NCBI GenBank assembly: GCA_018816945.1
Contig: JAHIVC010000011.1
Location: forward strand, 28,037 to 92,036
Reading direction: 5' to 3'
Origin: Bacteroidota bacterium
Lineage (GTDB): Bacteria; Bacteroidota; Bacteroidia; Bacteroidales; GCA-2711565
Length of the DNA: 64,000 nucleotides
The position numbers were made by a program, and so were the translations under genes. A model generated the notes under the pieces. That model was given only the letters and a program-made list of their open reading frames with translations. It had not been told where the DNA came from and searched no databases. This document shows positions 17,074 through 26,685 of the stretch, piece by piece. Positions within the stretch are counted from its first letter, which is position 1, and each line of letters opens with the position of its first letter.

Positions 17074-18957
17074 ATGATAAACAGAACAATATTTTTGAAC
17101 TTGATACTCATCGTAATGTCATTCCAATTTAGTTTAGCTCAAAAGGCTGAAACTGAAATGATAAGAAATGAAATACCTGAAAAATATAAGTGGAATCTTA
17201 ATGATATTTATAAGGACTGGCGCGCCTGGGATATGGCAAAGAAAGAATTCACAAGTCTCTACAATATGTTGGATGCTGCAAAAGGAACTTTTAAAAATCC
17301 TGAGCAGTTATTACGAGTGCTCGACTTACAGGATAGTATGGTAGCTCTCTACTATCGACTTGAAGCATATCCAGGACTATTGCTGTATATTGACTATGAC
17401 AACAAAGAAGCTCCAGAGAAATCGCAGGAACTATCACTATTAGTACAGGAATCAAAGAAAGCTATAGAATGGATTGATCCTGAATTGAAAAGGATACCAC
17501 TATTAACACTACAAGAATGGGAGAAAAGTTACCCAAAGATTGCTGTGCATAGAATTACTGAAAAAATGTCTGGCGATGAGCAGACGAATATGGATGAAAA
17601 GGAAACAAATTGTAAATTAAAGTTGAAGACTTTGAAGAACATTCCATATTCTATCTATTTTAACCTTTCAAATAGGGATTTTAAGCCTGCCAATATAAAA
17701 CTTTCAGGAGGAGATGACATTGTTTTAACAGATCAAAATTATTTTCAGATTCTTTCAATGGATACCAATCGGATCGATCGTCGTAAAGCATTTGAAGCTT
17801 ACCACCAGGTTAATAAAAACAATATAAACACCTATGCCGCAATATATAATTCAGTGCTTAAAACTGATTGGGCTTTTGCCCAGGCTGACAATCAAAGTTC
17901 TTGTCTGGATGCAGCAGCAAAAGAATATAATATTACAACAAGGACTTATGAGAATTTGATAACCAATGCCAGAAAAGGAGTTTCTGCCTTGCTGAAATAT
18001 CATAACCTTAGGGCAGGATACATGGGAATTGATCAATATGAACCCTTTGATATGTCTTTAAAACTCTTTAGGATTGATCACAAATTTACTTATGATGAGG
18101 CTAAAAGAATACTAATTAATGCGGTGAAACCTTTAGGTGAGGTATACATGCAAAAAATGCAGATGGTTCTTTCCGATGGGTGGGTTGATGTTTATCCTTC
18201 GGCAAAAAAAAGCAAATTGGCGGAACAATGGGCATTCTTTGGTACACATCCCTATATTCTCATTAACTTTGATGGAAGCGTAAGTAGTATGATTGATATG
18301 GCCCATGAAGCCGGGCATGCTGTTCATCACATGCTTAGTCAAGAGAATCAGCCTTTTACTTGTTGGGAACCCGATGTCCAAACAACAGAAATGGCGGCAA
18401 TACTAACAGAAAATTTGCTTATCTATTACCTCTACGAATACTTATCGAACCCTGAAGATAAGTTAGCAATTTTGGAGGATAATATCAGAACCGCCATTCG
18501 GGATTTTTACTTTCAATCACAATTAGCCGATTTTGAATATCAAGCCCATCGAATAGTAGAAAATGGAGGATTAATAACTCCGGATACACTTAACTTTATA
18601 ATGAAGGGAATTTACAAATCCTACTATGACGATATTTACAATGATAATTGGAGTGAAGTTACCTGGGCCAGGGTCCGCCATTTCTACCAGGTACCATTCT
18701 ATATTCATCAATATGCCCTTGGTTATGCCGGAACCACTTCGATGCTTGAAAGGATAATTCAGGATTCGAGCAATGGTAAAAGCGACCCACAGGATCAATA
18801 CCTGAATATCCTAAAATCAGGCAATAAGGAAACTCCTTCCGAATTACTTATGAAGGCAGGGATCGATCTGGAAAAACCGGAAACAATTTTACTTGCAATT
18901 CAATACTTCAGTAGATTGGTTTCTCTATTTGAAAAAGAAATTGCTAAGATCAAATAA
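17074..18957 (+). CDS. exported oligoendopeptidase F-like M3 metallopeptidase
   Basis: The 627-residue protein begins with a signal peptide (ending near FSLAQK) and then the PepF-type start, in which PEKYKWNLNDIYKDWRAWD is close to the RSEIPEKYKWDLxDIY pattern of the family. The zinc motif HEAGH is at residues 411-415, followed by the third ligand in TEMAAILTENL. The C-terminus has the YQVPFYIHQYALGYAG segment that forms the active-site Tyr/His region. It should degrade short peptides outside the cytoplasm, unusual for PepF, which is normally cytosolic. It follows the S41 gene on the same strand. Confidence 0.9.
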   Translation: MINRTIFLNLILIVMSFQFSLAQKAETEMIRNEIPEKYKWNLNDIYKDWRAWDMAKKEFTSLYNMLDAAKGTFKNPEQLLRVLDLQDSMVALYYRLEAYPGLLLYIDYDNKEAPEKSQELSLLVQESKKAIEWIDPELKRIPLLTLQEWEKSYPKIAVHRITEKMSGDEQTNMDEKETNCKLKLKTLKNIPYSIYFNLSNRDFKPANIKLSGGDDIVLTDQNYFQILSMDTNRIDRRKAFEAYHQVNKNNINTYAAIYNSVLKTDWAFAQADNQSSCLDAAAKEYNITTRTYENLITNARKGVSALLKYHNLRAGYMGIDQYEPFDMSLKLFRIDHKFTYDEAKRILINAVKPLGEVYMQKMQMVLSDGWVDVYPSAKKSKLAEQWAFFGTHPYILINFDGSVSSMIDMAHEAGHAVHHMLSQENQPFTCWEPDVQTTEMAAILTENLLIYYLYEYLSNPEDKLAILEDNIRTAIRDFYFQSQLADFEYQAHRIVENGGLITPDTLNFIMKGIYKSYYDDIYNDNWSEVTWARVRHFYQVPFYIHQYALGYAGTTSMLERIIQDSSNGKSDPQDQYLNILKSGNKETPSELLMKAGIDLEKPETILLAIQYFSRLVSLFEKEIAKIK

Positions 18958-19022
18958 TTTCAAAACATACCATTAATAAACAGATGCCCCACTTAATTAT
19001 TAATAATTTAAACACAAAGAAT

Positions 19023-19829
19023 ATGAAAAAAATTGGAAGATATTTAGTAATACTATATGCAATTATTCATTTTTATCAAATGAATGTTTTTGGTCAACAA
19101 ACCGATTTAACTCATCGGGATATTTTCCCTAAAGGAATTAGTTTTGACTATGGAATTGGCAACTATTCGGTACAGGATGATTTCTTCTCAGGGGAAAAAT
19201 ACTCCGGATCACTTCCTTATATTAAATTAGGATGGTCGCGGTTTCACGACAAGAGAGCTTTTCAACTCTACCTAGAGTATCGAAGTTCGGATGAAATAAA
19301 AAGCGGTACATTTTCTGCAAGCGTAACGCAGTTTTCATTGGAATCAAACTACCTTTACCCCATTGGATCTTTCCAGCTCTTCTCCAAGAAAGTGTATGCA
19401 TATCTTGGGCCTTATTCTGAATTCTATTTTTATTATAATAAGCAAAATTTTGCCAATGATGGCTTATTCTTCGATTTTACCTTTGCATCACTGATCTCTA
19501 TTGGAGTACAACCTATGCTCATCATGCCTATTGATAAAAGATTGCAGGTTGAAAGTTCATTGCAAATTAATATCTTGTCAGTAAGTATGCGTATGATCGA
19601 GGTGGAAGATCTTAATGATGGGAGTGAGGAGGAGTCACCTTTAAAACTTGTAACACCTTTTGGAGGACTTAATACCCAATGGAATTTAGGAATACGATAT
19701 TACCCATTCAAGTTTTTATCTCTTAAGCTTAGGTACGAGGCTGAAATTACCCGGACAACACACCAGAGGTATATGATCTCAGCCAGCGATAATCTGGTTT
19801 TTGGTATAAGTTTTCATTTAAATAAGTAA
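19023..19829 (+). CDS. outer-membrane beta-barrel-like protein of unknown function
   Basis: I chose the ATG at 19023 because it gives a clean signal peptide (MKKIGRYLVILYAIIHFYQM, cleaved near FGQQ); an earlier ATG would add a hydrophilic lead. The mature ~240 residues alternate polar and hydrophobic residues with many aromatic ends (LPYIKLGWSRF, AYLGPYSEFYFYYNKQNF, NLGIRYYPFKFLSLKLRYEAEI), as in small outer-membrane barrels. I do not recognise a named family. The final F in ISFHLNK fits an outer-membrane terminal strand poorly but not impossibly. Confidence 0.65.
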   Translation: MKKIGRYLVILYAIIHFYQMNVFGQQTDLTHRDIFPKGISFDYGIGNYSVQDDFFSGEKYSGSLPYIKLGWSRFHDKRAFQLYLEYRSSDEIKSGTFSASVTQFSLESNYLYPIGSFQLFSKKVYAYLGPYSEFYFYYNKQNFANDGLFFDFTFASLISIGVQPMLIMPIDKRLQVESSLQINILSVSMRMIEVEDLNDGSEEESPLKLVTPFGGLNTQWNLGIRYYPFKFLSLKLRYEAEITRTTHQRYMISASDNLVFGISFHLNK

Positions 19830-19833
19830 AGCC

Positions 19834-20859
19834 ATGCGAAGAATTATTGCTTTTTTCACTATTATTATTTTACTGAATGTTGCATGCAGCAAAATAATTG
19901 TTCAACCACCTCAATCTAATCAAAATCTGGAAGATTTTGAGATGACATGGAACACTATCAATGATGTTTACCCAATGTTGGATAACAAGAACATTGACTG
20001 GGATAGCATCTATACAATTTATCGATCACGAACTGAGAAAGCAGTGGGTGACGAGTTTAGTCAGGTGCTGATTGATCTCCTATGTGAGCTAAAGGATATG
20101 CATGTTTATTACGTTAACAAGGGCAGAGGATTGGTTTTTCCGTACATAAGTCCTCGGCATCAACGAGACTGGAAAGCCTTTTCACCGCTGGTAGTGCGCC
20201 GGTACTTCAATACTCCACTCAAGCTAGCTTGCAGTGAAAAGGTTGAGTTCGGGATCAGCGTGGATAATATTGGTTATATATACATTGCAACATTTAACGA
20301 GGAGGGACTATTAGCTGGATTTGATGATGTATTGAATCAGTTGATGGATACCAAGGGCTTAATTATTGATGTGCGTCATAACTCTGGTGGTTTGATGGAG
20401 AATATAAGATGGGTTGTAGGGCGATTTATCACTGAGTCAATGCCAGTTTTAAAGATACAAAATAAAGGTGGCACTGATATCCTGTATGATCCATTTGAAC
20501 CTACGGTTGGAAAAGTACCATATACTAAACCTGTTGTAGTACTTATTAATGGAGTTGCCCGAAGTGGAGGAGATATAATTGCGGATGTATTAAGGCAGAT
20601 CAATAATGTAACACTGGTAGGCGATACAACCGCTGGTGCGGGATGTTATGATATAGAGGAGCAGAATCAAATCAGAGGAAATCGCATCCTGCCGAGCGGA
20701 CGGTATATCAATATACCGAACACTTGTGGCTTTCGATACGACGGCATCCCTATAGAGTGGAATGGTGTACCACCCGATGTTTATATTAAGCAAACCGAGA
20801 ATGACATAAACGCTGGTAGAGATCTGCAATTGGAATATGCTATAAACAGGTTGAAATAA
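19834..20859 (+). CDS. S41-family peptidase, lipoprotein
   Basis: The protein (341 residues) begins with a lipoprotein signal peptide with Cys in LLNVACSK. It matches S41 C-terminal processing peptidases of the short Bacteroidetes type. IDVRHNSGGLMENIRWVVGR is the core strand, NGVARSGGDIIADVL holds the Ser nucleophile, and LVGDTTAGAGC and IPIEWNGVPPDV are typical closing motifs. It starts four bases after the preceding gene. It is probably anchored in a membrane and active in the periplasm. Confidence 0.85.
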   Translation: MRRIIAFFTIIILLNVACSKIIVQPPQSNQNLEDFEMTWNTINDVYPMLDNKNIDWDSIYTIYRSRTEKAVGDEFSQVLIDLLCELKDMHVYYVNKGRGLVFPYISPRHQRDWKAFSPLVVRRYFNTPLKLACSEKVEFGISVDNIGYIYIATFNEEGLLAGFDDVLNQLMDTKGLIIDVRHNSGGLMENIRWVVGRFITESMPVLKIQNKGGTDILYDPFEPTVGKVPYTKPVVVLINGVARSGGDIIADVLRQINNVTLVGDTTAGAGCYDIEEQNQIRGNRILPSGRYINIPNTCGFRYDGIPIEWNGVPPDVYIKQTENDINAGRDLQLEYAINRLK

Positions 20860-20879
20860 TAAACATTTGAAGCGCTGTC

Positions 20880-20912
20880 TAAATGATAAAAGATTTGAGG
20901 CCGAAAGAATAA
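20880..20912 (+). repeat. partial PD40-tail repeat ahead of the first serine hydrolase
   Basis: The segment agatttgaggccgaaagaat followed by aaaaacaaaag matches the middle of the 61-bp PD40-tail repeat and its usual downstream leader. The start of the unit and the hairpin half are missing. It is the leftmost clear copy of the array. Confidence 0.6.
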
Positions 20913-20931
20913 AAACAAAAGTGAAAGCAAA

Positions 20932-22839
20932 ATGAAAAAACTAATTTTTATCATCCACTTACTGTTGACTACGGCAATATGCCTTTACGCTCAAGAAAGC
21001 TTTGTGGAAAAGGAAAATGAAACTAAAATTTCAAATACTTTAAGTAAAACATCTTTCGATCTGAAAAAACTCGATGCCTGTATGGATGATTTCTTTAAAC
21101 AAAAAATGGAGAAATATCACATCCCTGGCGTTGTCTTTGTAATGGTAAAAGATGGTGAGATCATCTTTCAAAAAGGTTATGGCTATTCAGATGTAGAAAA
21201 ACAGATAATAGTAAAGCCTGATGAGACTATTTTCAGGGTTGGTTCAGTGTCGAAGTTATTTACTGCAACAGCAGTTATGCAACTAAGCGAAAAAGGTAAA
21301 ATTGATATAAACACAGATGTCAATAAGTATTTAACACTGTTTAAATTGGAAAACAATTATCCAGCACCGGTTACCATGGCCAATCTTTTATCTCATACGG
21401 CGGGTTTCAGGGGAAGATCAATTGGAAGTATGACCCGCAACGAATCCGATAGAATTCCGTTAGTGAAATTTCTTGCTACCAATATGCCACGCATAAAATT
21501 GCCACCAGGGACTGTCATCAGTTATTCCAATCATGGTTTTTATCTTGCTGGCTATCTAGTTGAAATAACATCAGGCGTTCCCTTCGCTCAGTATATGGAG
21601 GAGAATATTCTGCACCCGTTGGGAATGAATAACAGCAGTTTCCTACCGCTACCTCGACTGTTACCGAACATGGCTAAAGGTTATTCATACATTTCAGGAG
21701 ATTATCAAGTTGTACCAAAAGATTATTCTCTTTCCGTCATCTCACCAGCAGGTTCATTGCTTTCAACTGCCGATGATATTGCACGGTTTATGATTACCCA
21801 ACTGCAAGGGGGATACTATAATGATCAACGAATATTGAAAGAAAATACCTGCAAGGAAATGCAGCGGCAGCAGTTTACAAATGATCCGCGATTACCGGGT
21901 ACATGCTTTGGCTTATACGAATATCAAGGGTATAATCAGCAAGCGGTTTTCCTTGACGGCGATGTAACGGGTTTTTCAAGTCGTTTGTTTCTTTTGCCCG
22001 ATCAGAATACCGGATTCTTCGTTTGCAATAACAGTGGAAATTCAATTCTGCGAATGCAACTGACAGATACTCTAATGAGTCAATTTTTCTCCGTACCTGG
22101 AAAATCAATTTCAACAGCACCTATCGCTAAGCAGAAATCGAACGTTGCACAACTTGCCGGCAGCTATAGAAATTTGCGGATCGGACTGGATTATTTTGAT
22201 AAATTCGAAGCAGCGTCCGCATTATTAACTTTATCCAATGAAGATATAAATAATTGGATTGAACTGGAGCCTTTCTTTTTTCAAATACCCAACAGCAAAA
22301 CACGTTTAGTATTTCATAAAAACAGTAATGGAAAGGTTTCCAATTTATTTATTGATTCGCAACAAATGCCCATATCTTACGAAGTAGTACCATGGTATGA
22401 CACTTCGGAATTTATTTGGATTCCTTTGGGATTCATATTTTTAGTTTTCCTATCAGCATGTGTAATCTGGCTTATTATTTATTATAAACACCGTAAACAA
22501 AAACCGCTGACTGAAAACAACAGATTGGCTCGGCAAGCATGTTTGCTGGCAATTTTCACAGCCGTCTTGAATCTCGCATTCCTCGTATCTTTTGTTCCAG
22601 CAGTATTTCTATTAAGTGATGATCTTGAATTTGGTATGCCTATAGTTATTAAAATTATTCTTGTTATCCCAATCGTTACAACTTTTCTCACTTTTGGTTT
22701 GTCTGTATATACTTTGCTGGCATGGAAACAGCGGTTCTGGAATCTGATAATGCGGTTGTATTTTTCATTCCTAACCTTAACCTGCATCGGTTTTATTTTT
22801 TGGCTGTATCACTGGAATTGGCTTGGCTTCAAATATTAA
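20932..22839 (+). CDS. serine beta-lactamase-like hydrolase with C-terminal membrane domain
   Basis: This 635-residue exported protein carries a class-C beta-lactamase/DD-peptidase fold. SVSK at residues 105-108 is the catalytic SxxK motif, and SYSNHGFYLAGYLVE supplies the YxN motif. A late domain of about 90 residues follows (from about 400), then four hydrophobic helices from about residue 495 to the end. The enzyme domain should lie in the periplasm, anchored by the C-terminal helices. Such proteins usually act on peptidoglycan-like or D-amino-acid substrates rather than antibiotics. It is preceded by a partial PD40-tail repeat. Confidence 0.87.
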   Translation: MKKLIFIIHLLLTTAICLYAQESFVEKENETKISNTLSKTSFDLKKLDACMDDFFKQKMEKYHIPGVVFVMVKDGEIIFQKGYGYSDVEKQIIVKPDETIFRVGSVSKLFTATAVMQLSEKGKIDINTDVNKYLTLFKLENNYPAPVTMANLLSHTAGFRGRSIGSMTRNESDRIPLVKFLATNMPRIKLPPGTVISYSNHGFYLAGYLVEITSGVPFAQYMEENILHPLGMNNSSFLPLPRLLPNMAKGYSYISGDYQVVPKDYSLSVISPAGSLLSTADDIARFMITQLQGGYYNDQRILKENTCKEMQRQQFTNDPRLPGTCFGLYEYQGYNQQAVFLDGDVTGFSSRLFLLPDQNTGFFVCNNSGNSILRMQLTDTLMSQFFSVPGKSISTAPIAKQKSNVAQLAGSYRNLRIGLDYFDKFEAASALLTLSNEDINNWIELEPFFFQIPNSKTRLVFHKNSNGKVSNLFIDSQQMPISYEVVPWYDTSEFIWIPLGFIFLVFLSACVIWLIIYYKHRKQKPLTENNRLARQACLLAIFTAVLNLAFLVSFVPAVFLLSDDLEFGMPIVIKIILVIPIVTTFLTFGLSVYTLLAWKQRFWNLIMRLYFSFLTLTCIGFIFWLYHWNWLGFKY

Positions 22840-22878
22840 TAATTTTTAATGCTAACTTTATTAATAGGCAGAAAAATC

Positions 22879-23733
22879 ATGAAAGTGTTTTTAATTATTG
22901 TATTATTTTGTTTTTACAAGAATATTTGCATTGCACAAATTTACTCGGGACAAATAACAGATGCAAAAGGATTTCACCCAATATCATATGCAAATATTGG
23001 TATTATTGGGAAGAATATTGGTACTACTTCAGATGAAGATGGTCACTTTAAAATAGAATTAAGCAGTGAATTCGATAATGATACAATTTGTATTTCATGC
23101 ATAGGATATAAAAGTAAAAAGTATTTAATTAAAAATTTTAAACAAGGTACCAATAATGTTAATGAAATTAGAATTGAACTTCTACCAAGAACATTCCTGC
23201 TCCCCGAGATAGTTATTGAATCAATCAAGACAACAATGCATTTGTTGGGAAACTTGTGTGATTCATCCTCAACATACGGCAATGCTTTTTATTCCAAACA
23301 GCTAGGAACAGAAATTGGTGTTCTAATAAAACTTCCCAAAAAAACTACAAAAGCTTATTTAAAGAACTTCAGATTCTATGTTGGGGAGTTTACGTTAGGT
23401 AGTTTCCCCGTAAGATTAAATATTTATAATCTGAAAAATGGTTTGCCATATGAAAACATTTTAAAAGAACCAATTCTTTTAGAGATCAAATCAACTGGTG
23501 AAAATATTATTGATTTAAATGAAAAGAATATTATTGTTGAGAATGATTTTTTTATTTCATTGGAGTATTATAGAATTGCTGATAAGGCGGATGGAAAATT
23601 AATTTTCTGTGCTGTTCATCCGAAAAGTATAAAACAAGGCAATGGGTTTTATCGTTTAACAAGCCATGGATACTGGATACCCGAATATAATGATAATATA
23701 GGTTTTTCAGTTCAAATCGAATGCGAATATTAA
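22879..23733 (+). CDS. exported carboxypeptidase-regulatory-like domain protein
   Basis: The ATG at 22879 gives a signal peptide (MKVFLIIVLFCFYKNICIAQ). The first 90 mature residues form a CarboxypepD_reg-like beta sandwich with the usual pattern: GQITDAKGFHPISYANIGI, GTTSDEDGHFKIEL and ISCIGYKSKKY. The remaining ~180 residues have no family I recognise, with strands such as KAYLKNFRFYVGEF and GFSVQIECEY. It resembles stand-alone relatives of TonB-receptor N-terminal domains. It starts 40 bases after the hydrolase gene. Confidence 0.78.
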   Translation: MKVFLIIVLFCFYKNICIAQIYSGQITDAKGFHPISYANIGIIGKNIGTTSDEDGHFKIELSSEFDNDTICISCIGYKSKKYLIKNFKQGTNNVNEIRIELLPRTFLLPEIVIESIKTTMHLLGNLCDSSSTYGNAFYSKQLGTEIGVLIKLPKKTTKAYLKNFRFYVGEFTLGSFPVRLNIYNLKNGLPYENILKEPILLEIKSTGENIIDLNEKNIIVENDFFISLEYYRIADKADGKLIFCAVHPKSIKQGNGFYRLTSHGYWIPEYNDNIGFSVQIECEY

Positions 23734-23829
23734 TCCCGAATTGTATTTTACTTAACGTCCTCCTTATTGTCAGATTTTTGAATTAACCTCCACTCCTTAG
23801 ATTAATTTAATTTGATTAAAAACAATAAC

Positions 23830-24741
23830 ATGAATGCCGTTAGAAAATTTGTTTTAGTACTAATATTTACAACGATTAGTTTTTACACTTTTTCACAATA
23901 TGAAAAGGTTGAAAGCAATGGGTTAGATATTTACTATCGAATAATTGGAACAGGTGAACCAATATTAATTCTTGGTGGTGGCCCTGGTGATAATTCAAAC
24001 CGATATGTTAGCCTTTGCGAAATACTCTCTATTGAATTTCAATGCATTTTGGTTGATCAGCGGGGAACAGGGAAATCAACACCTACAGTGCAAGATTCAA
24101 CCACAATATCAATTGAGCTGACTTTTTCGGATTTTGAAGCAATTAGAAAAAATTTAAATTTAGAGAGTTGGAATGTACTCGGATTTTCCTATGGTGGGTA
24201 TCTTGCATCTTTATATGCGCATTTTTACCCCTCATCCGTATCCAAACTTATATTGCTTGGGTCAATTGGGTTAAATGCTAATGTATTCAGTTATTTCAAC
24301 GATAACATCAATGCAAAGCTTTGCCCAACAGATATTGAGCAATTTGAATACTGGAGTGATTCTACAAGAAATGCAAAAGATCCGCACCATGCACTGGTAG
24401 AAAGAATTCGTGCACGAATGCCCGGTTATTTTTATGATAAAGAAAAATCAAAAATCATTAGTAAAGCAATGCAAGATGCCGATTTTAACTTTTCGATTGG
24501 GCAATTGATTTGGAGCGATGTAATTAAAAGAAAGTTAAACCTATCCAAAATTGAAACTCTTTATAACAATCCTGTATTAATACTGCACGGACGACAAGAT
24601 CCTGTCGGAGAATTTATCCCTTGTGAGTTGTCACGATATTATAAAAGTACTAAGCTTATATTTATTGAGAAATGCGGGCATTATTCATGGATTGAACAAC
24701 CTGATAAAGTGTTTTCTTTGATTGAGTCTTTTATAAAATAA
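23830..24741 (+). CDS. exported alpha/beta hydrolase, proline iminopeptidase-like (S33)
   Basis: The ATG at 23830 gives a signal peptide (MNAVRKFVLVLIFTTISFYT); an upstream TTG in frame is less likely. The oxyanion motif LGGGPGDNSNRY, the strand VDQRGTGKST and the nucleophile elbow FSYGGYLASLYAHFYP are characteristic of the prolyl aminopeptidase group. LHGRQDPVGEF gives the catalytic Asp region and EKCGHYSWIEQP the catalytic His. It likely trims short peptides or esters outside the cytoplasm. Confidence 0.86.
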   Translation: MNAVRKFVLVLIFTTISFYTFSQYEKVESNGLDIYYRIIGTGEPILILGGGPGDNSNRYVSLCEILSIEFQCILVDQRGTGKSTPTVQDSTTISIELTFSDFEAIRKNLNLESWNVLGFSYGGYLASLYAHFYPSSVSKLILLGSIGLNANVFSYFNDNINAKLCPTDIEQFEYWSDSTRNAKDPHHALVERIRARMPGYFYDKEKSKIISKAMQDADFNFSIGQLIWSDVIKRKLNLSKIETLYNNPVLILHGRQDPVGEFIPCELSRYYKSTKLIFIEKCGHYSWIEQPDKVFSLIESFIK

Positions 24742-24850
24742 CTGGCGACAATAACAGATATAAGCTCTACTGATTTTTTGAATAAATCTATCCTTTATCA
24801 TCAAATAAAACATTTAATTCATTATTAATCTAATATTTAAACTGTAAAAC

Positions 24851-25363
24851 ATGAAAACAAAAACTATTTTATTCCAAGCTGCCATTATCTTAATAAATAT
24901 AATGGTTATCCAGAGTTGTTGTAGTAATAACAAGACGAACAAAACAGAAATTGCACAGGAAATAATCAATATGGAAAAAACGGCACTCGATCGTTGGGGC
25001 AAGGGTGATCCCTATGGGTATCTTGATATTTTTTCAACCGAAGTAACCTATTTTAATCCATTTGAGGAGCACCGGATTGACAGTTTAATCGCAATGATGA
25101 AATACTATGGTGATCAGGCAGGTCAGATTTTTATTGATGAATACAAAATGATTGATCCAATTGTTCAGATTCATGGGAATACTGCCATACTAACTTACCA
25201 TCTTTTTAACTATAAAAAGCAACCAAATGGTACAATGAAAGAAACTACCCGGTGGAACAGCACCAAAGTATATCTTTTAGAAAAAGATAAGTGGAAAATT
25301 ATTCATAACCATTGGTCGTTTTTACAACCAGATATAAAAGCATCGGCATCTTTGCAGGACTAA
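24851..25363 (+). CDS. SnoaL-like (NTF2-fold) lipoprotein
   Basis: The protein (170 residues) has a lipoprotein-type signal with Cys in VIQSCCSN. It carries an NTF2/SnoaL-like domain: IINMEKTALDRWGKGDPYGYL, then FSTEVTYFNPF, and near the end DKWKIIHNHWSF. Members of this family bind small ligands or act as stress-related DUF4440 proteins; the function here is unknown. A truncated paralogue starts at 47873. Confidence 0.75.
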   Translation: MKTKTILFQAAIILINIMVIQSCCSNNKTNKTEIAQEIINMEKTALDRWGKGDPYGYLDIFSTEVTYFNPFEEHRIDSLIAMMKYYGDQAGQIFIDEYKMIDPIVQIHGNTAILTYHLFNYKKQPNGTMKETTRWNSTKVYLLEKDKWKIIHNHWSFLQPDIKASASLQD

Positions 25364-25404
25364 TATTGAACGATTAATATCTTGTATTAACAGTATTATT
25401 TGTT

Positions 25405-25500
25405 TCCACAAAAATCATCGAAAAGCTAAGGCTGAAGGAATAGCCAACCAACCCAAAGTTAGGTCTCTGCAAAAATCATCATAGAGTTGAGGCCCAAGTA
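25405..25500 (+). repeat. PD40-tail repeat, two tandem units
   Basis: Two units lie with a 61-base period (aaaatcatc at 25411 and 25472). They have the order tail-coding half, then agccaaccaacccaaagtt, then the next unit. They are followed by a leader with aaaggagaaataaaaatg that starts the thioredoxin-like pseudogene. Confidence 0.8.
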
Positions 25501-25548
25501 ATAACTACCGAAACAAAATTATTAAAAAAATAAAAGGAGAAATAAAAA

Positions 25549-26464
25549 TGAAAAAGTACTATTTAGCTTATGTTATTTGCTTAGCGTTATTGGGTGGGAC
25601 TCTCTCTGCACAAATCAATAGCGAAAAGCTGGAATCAGTGTTATCTAAAGCTGAAGAATTATTTAAAAAGAGAAATTTAGTGAATGCCTTAAGCTAATTA
25701 ATCTTCGAATAGTTCAAAAACCAGATGAAAAGAAAACATTTTCAAAGCTTAGGTATGAAACCTTACTTAAGCTAGGCGATTATAATGAGGCAAAAAACCA
25801 ATTATTTGAGGAAATGAATAATGGTGAAGTACCATCAATAAAAAAAGCATTGCAACTTGGCGGCTTATATATAAATCTTGAAAATTACGATAGCACTTTC
25901 ATTTGGTTGAATAAAGCAGTCGACTCTGGATTTACTTATTATCCGCCTCTGGAAGGACTTGATGATTTTAAAGCTATTAGAAAAGATATTCGTTATGACA
26001 ATCTAATTAAGAAAATGAAAGATAAACTTGGATTAGGTAAACCTATATAAGATTTTGCCGAATAAGATATTTCCGGCAAATTAATTTCACCTAGTTTATT
26101 CAACAATGCAGTATTAATAATTGATTTTTGGGCTACTTGGTGCAACCCTTGTCTGGAAGAAATGGAAAACCTAAAAAGTATCTATAATGATTTTTGTAAA
26201 AAAGGATTTTCTATTATATCTATTTGTTTAGATTCCGATAAAAAAGCATTGGAACGCCATATAAAAGATTTTAATCCACCTTGGCCGATTATTTTCAGTG
26301 GAAAAGGTTTCGAAGATAGTATTGCGCAACTTTATGATGTGAAAGATCTGCCTTCTTTATGGGTAGTAGATCGGAAAGGACACCTACGTCATTTATTTCT
26401 AAGAGGAGCAGAACTAAGAAAGGCAGTACAAGATTTAGTTAATAAATACGATTTAAATGGATAA
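25549..26464 (+). pseudogene. TlpA/ResA-like thioredoxin protein with TPR-like N-terminus, broken
   Basis: The pieces assemble into one exported protein. A signal peptide (MKKYYLAYVICLALLGGTLS) leads a helical region that stops at 25698. A frameshift near 25690 continues it as LINLRIVQKPDEKKTF and on to GLGKPI at 26050. Two in-frame TAA codons (26048 and 26060) then interrupt DFAE and DISGKLIS. The thioredoxin domain IIDFWATWCNPCLEEMENL with its CxxC motif runs to 26464. One frameshift and two stops show it is dead as a full-length gene. The intact form would be a periplasmic disulfide reductase similar to those coupled to peptide uptake. Confidence 0.75.
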
Positions 26465-26511
26465 TGTATCAAGCCTGAGACATCTCTTATCAATAGAAAA
26501 AAATAAATCAT

Positions 26512-26600
26512 TGGGAATAGCCAACCAATCAAAAATTGGGACTCCCTAAACGTCATCGACGTTTTAAAACTAAAAATTAATCAACCAACCCAAAGTTGTA
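26512..26600 (+). repeat. degenerate PD40-tail repeats
   Basis: Two decayed units are recognisable by agccaaccaatcaaaaattg and caaccaacccaaagttg, with cgtcatcgacgttttaaaac in the tail-coding half. They separate the thioredoxin pseudogene from the TonB receptor gene. Confidence 0.5.
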
Positions 26601-26685
26601 TCCGCATATGCATTTAGGTTCTCTCAATAATTTTATTTTGTGTAATAGATCATCAATAATTAAGAACAACTTAATTTATCATACA

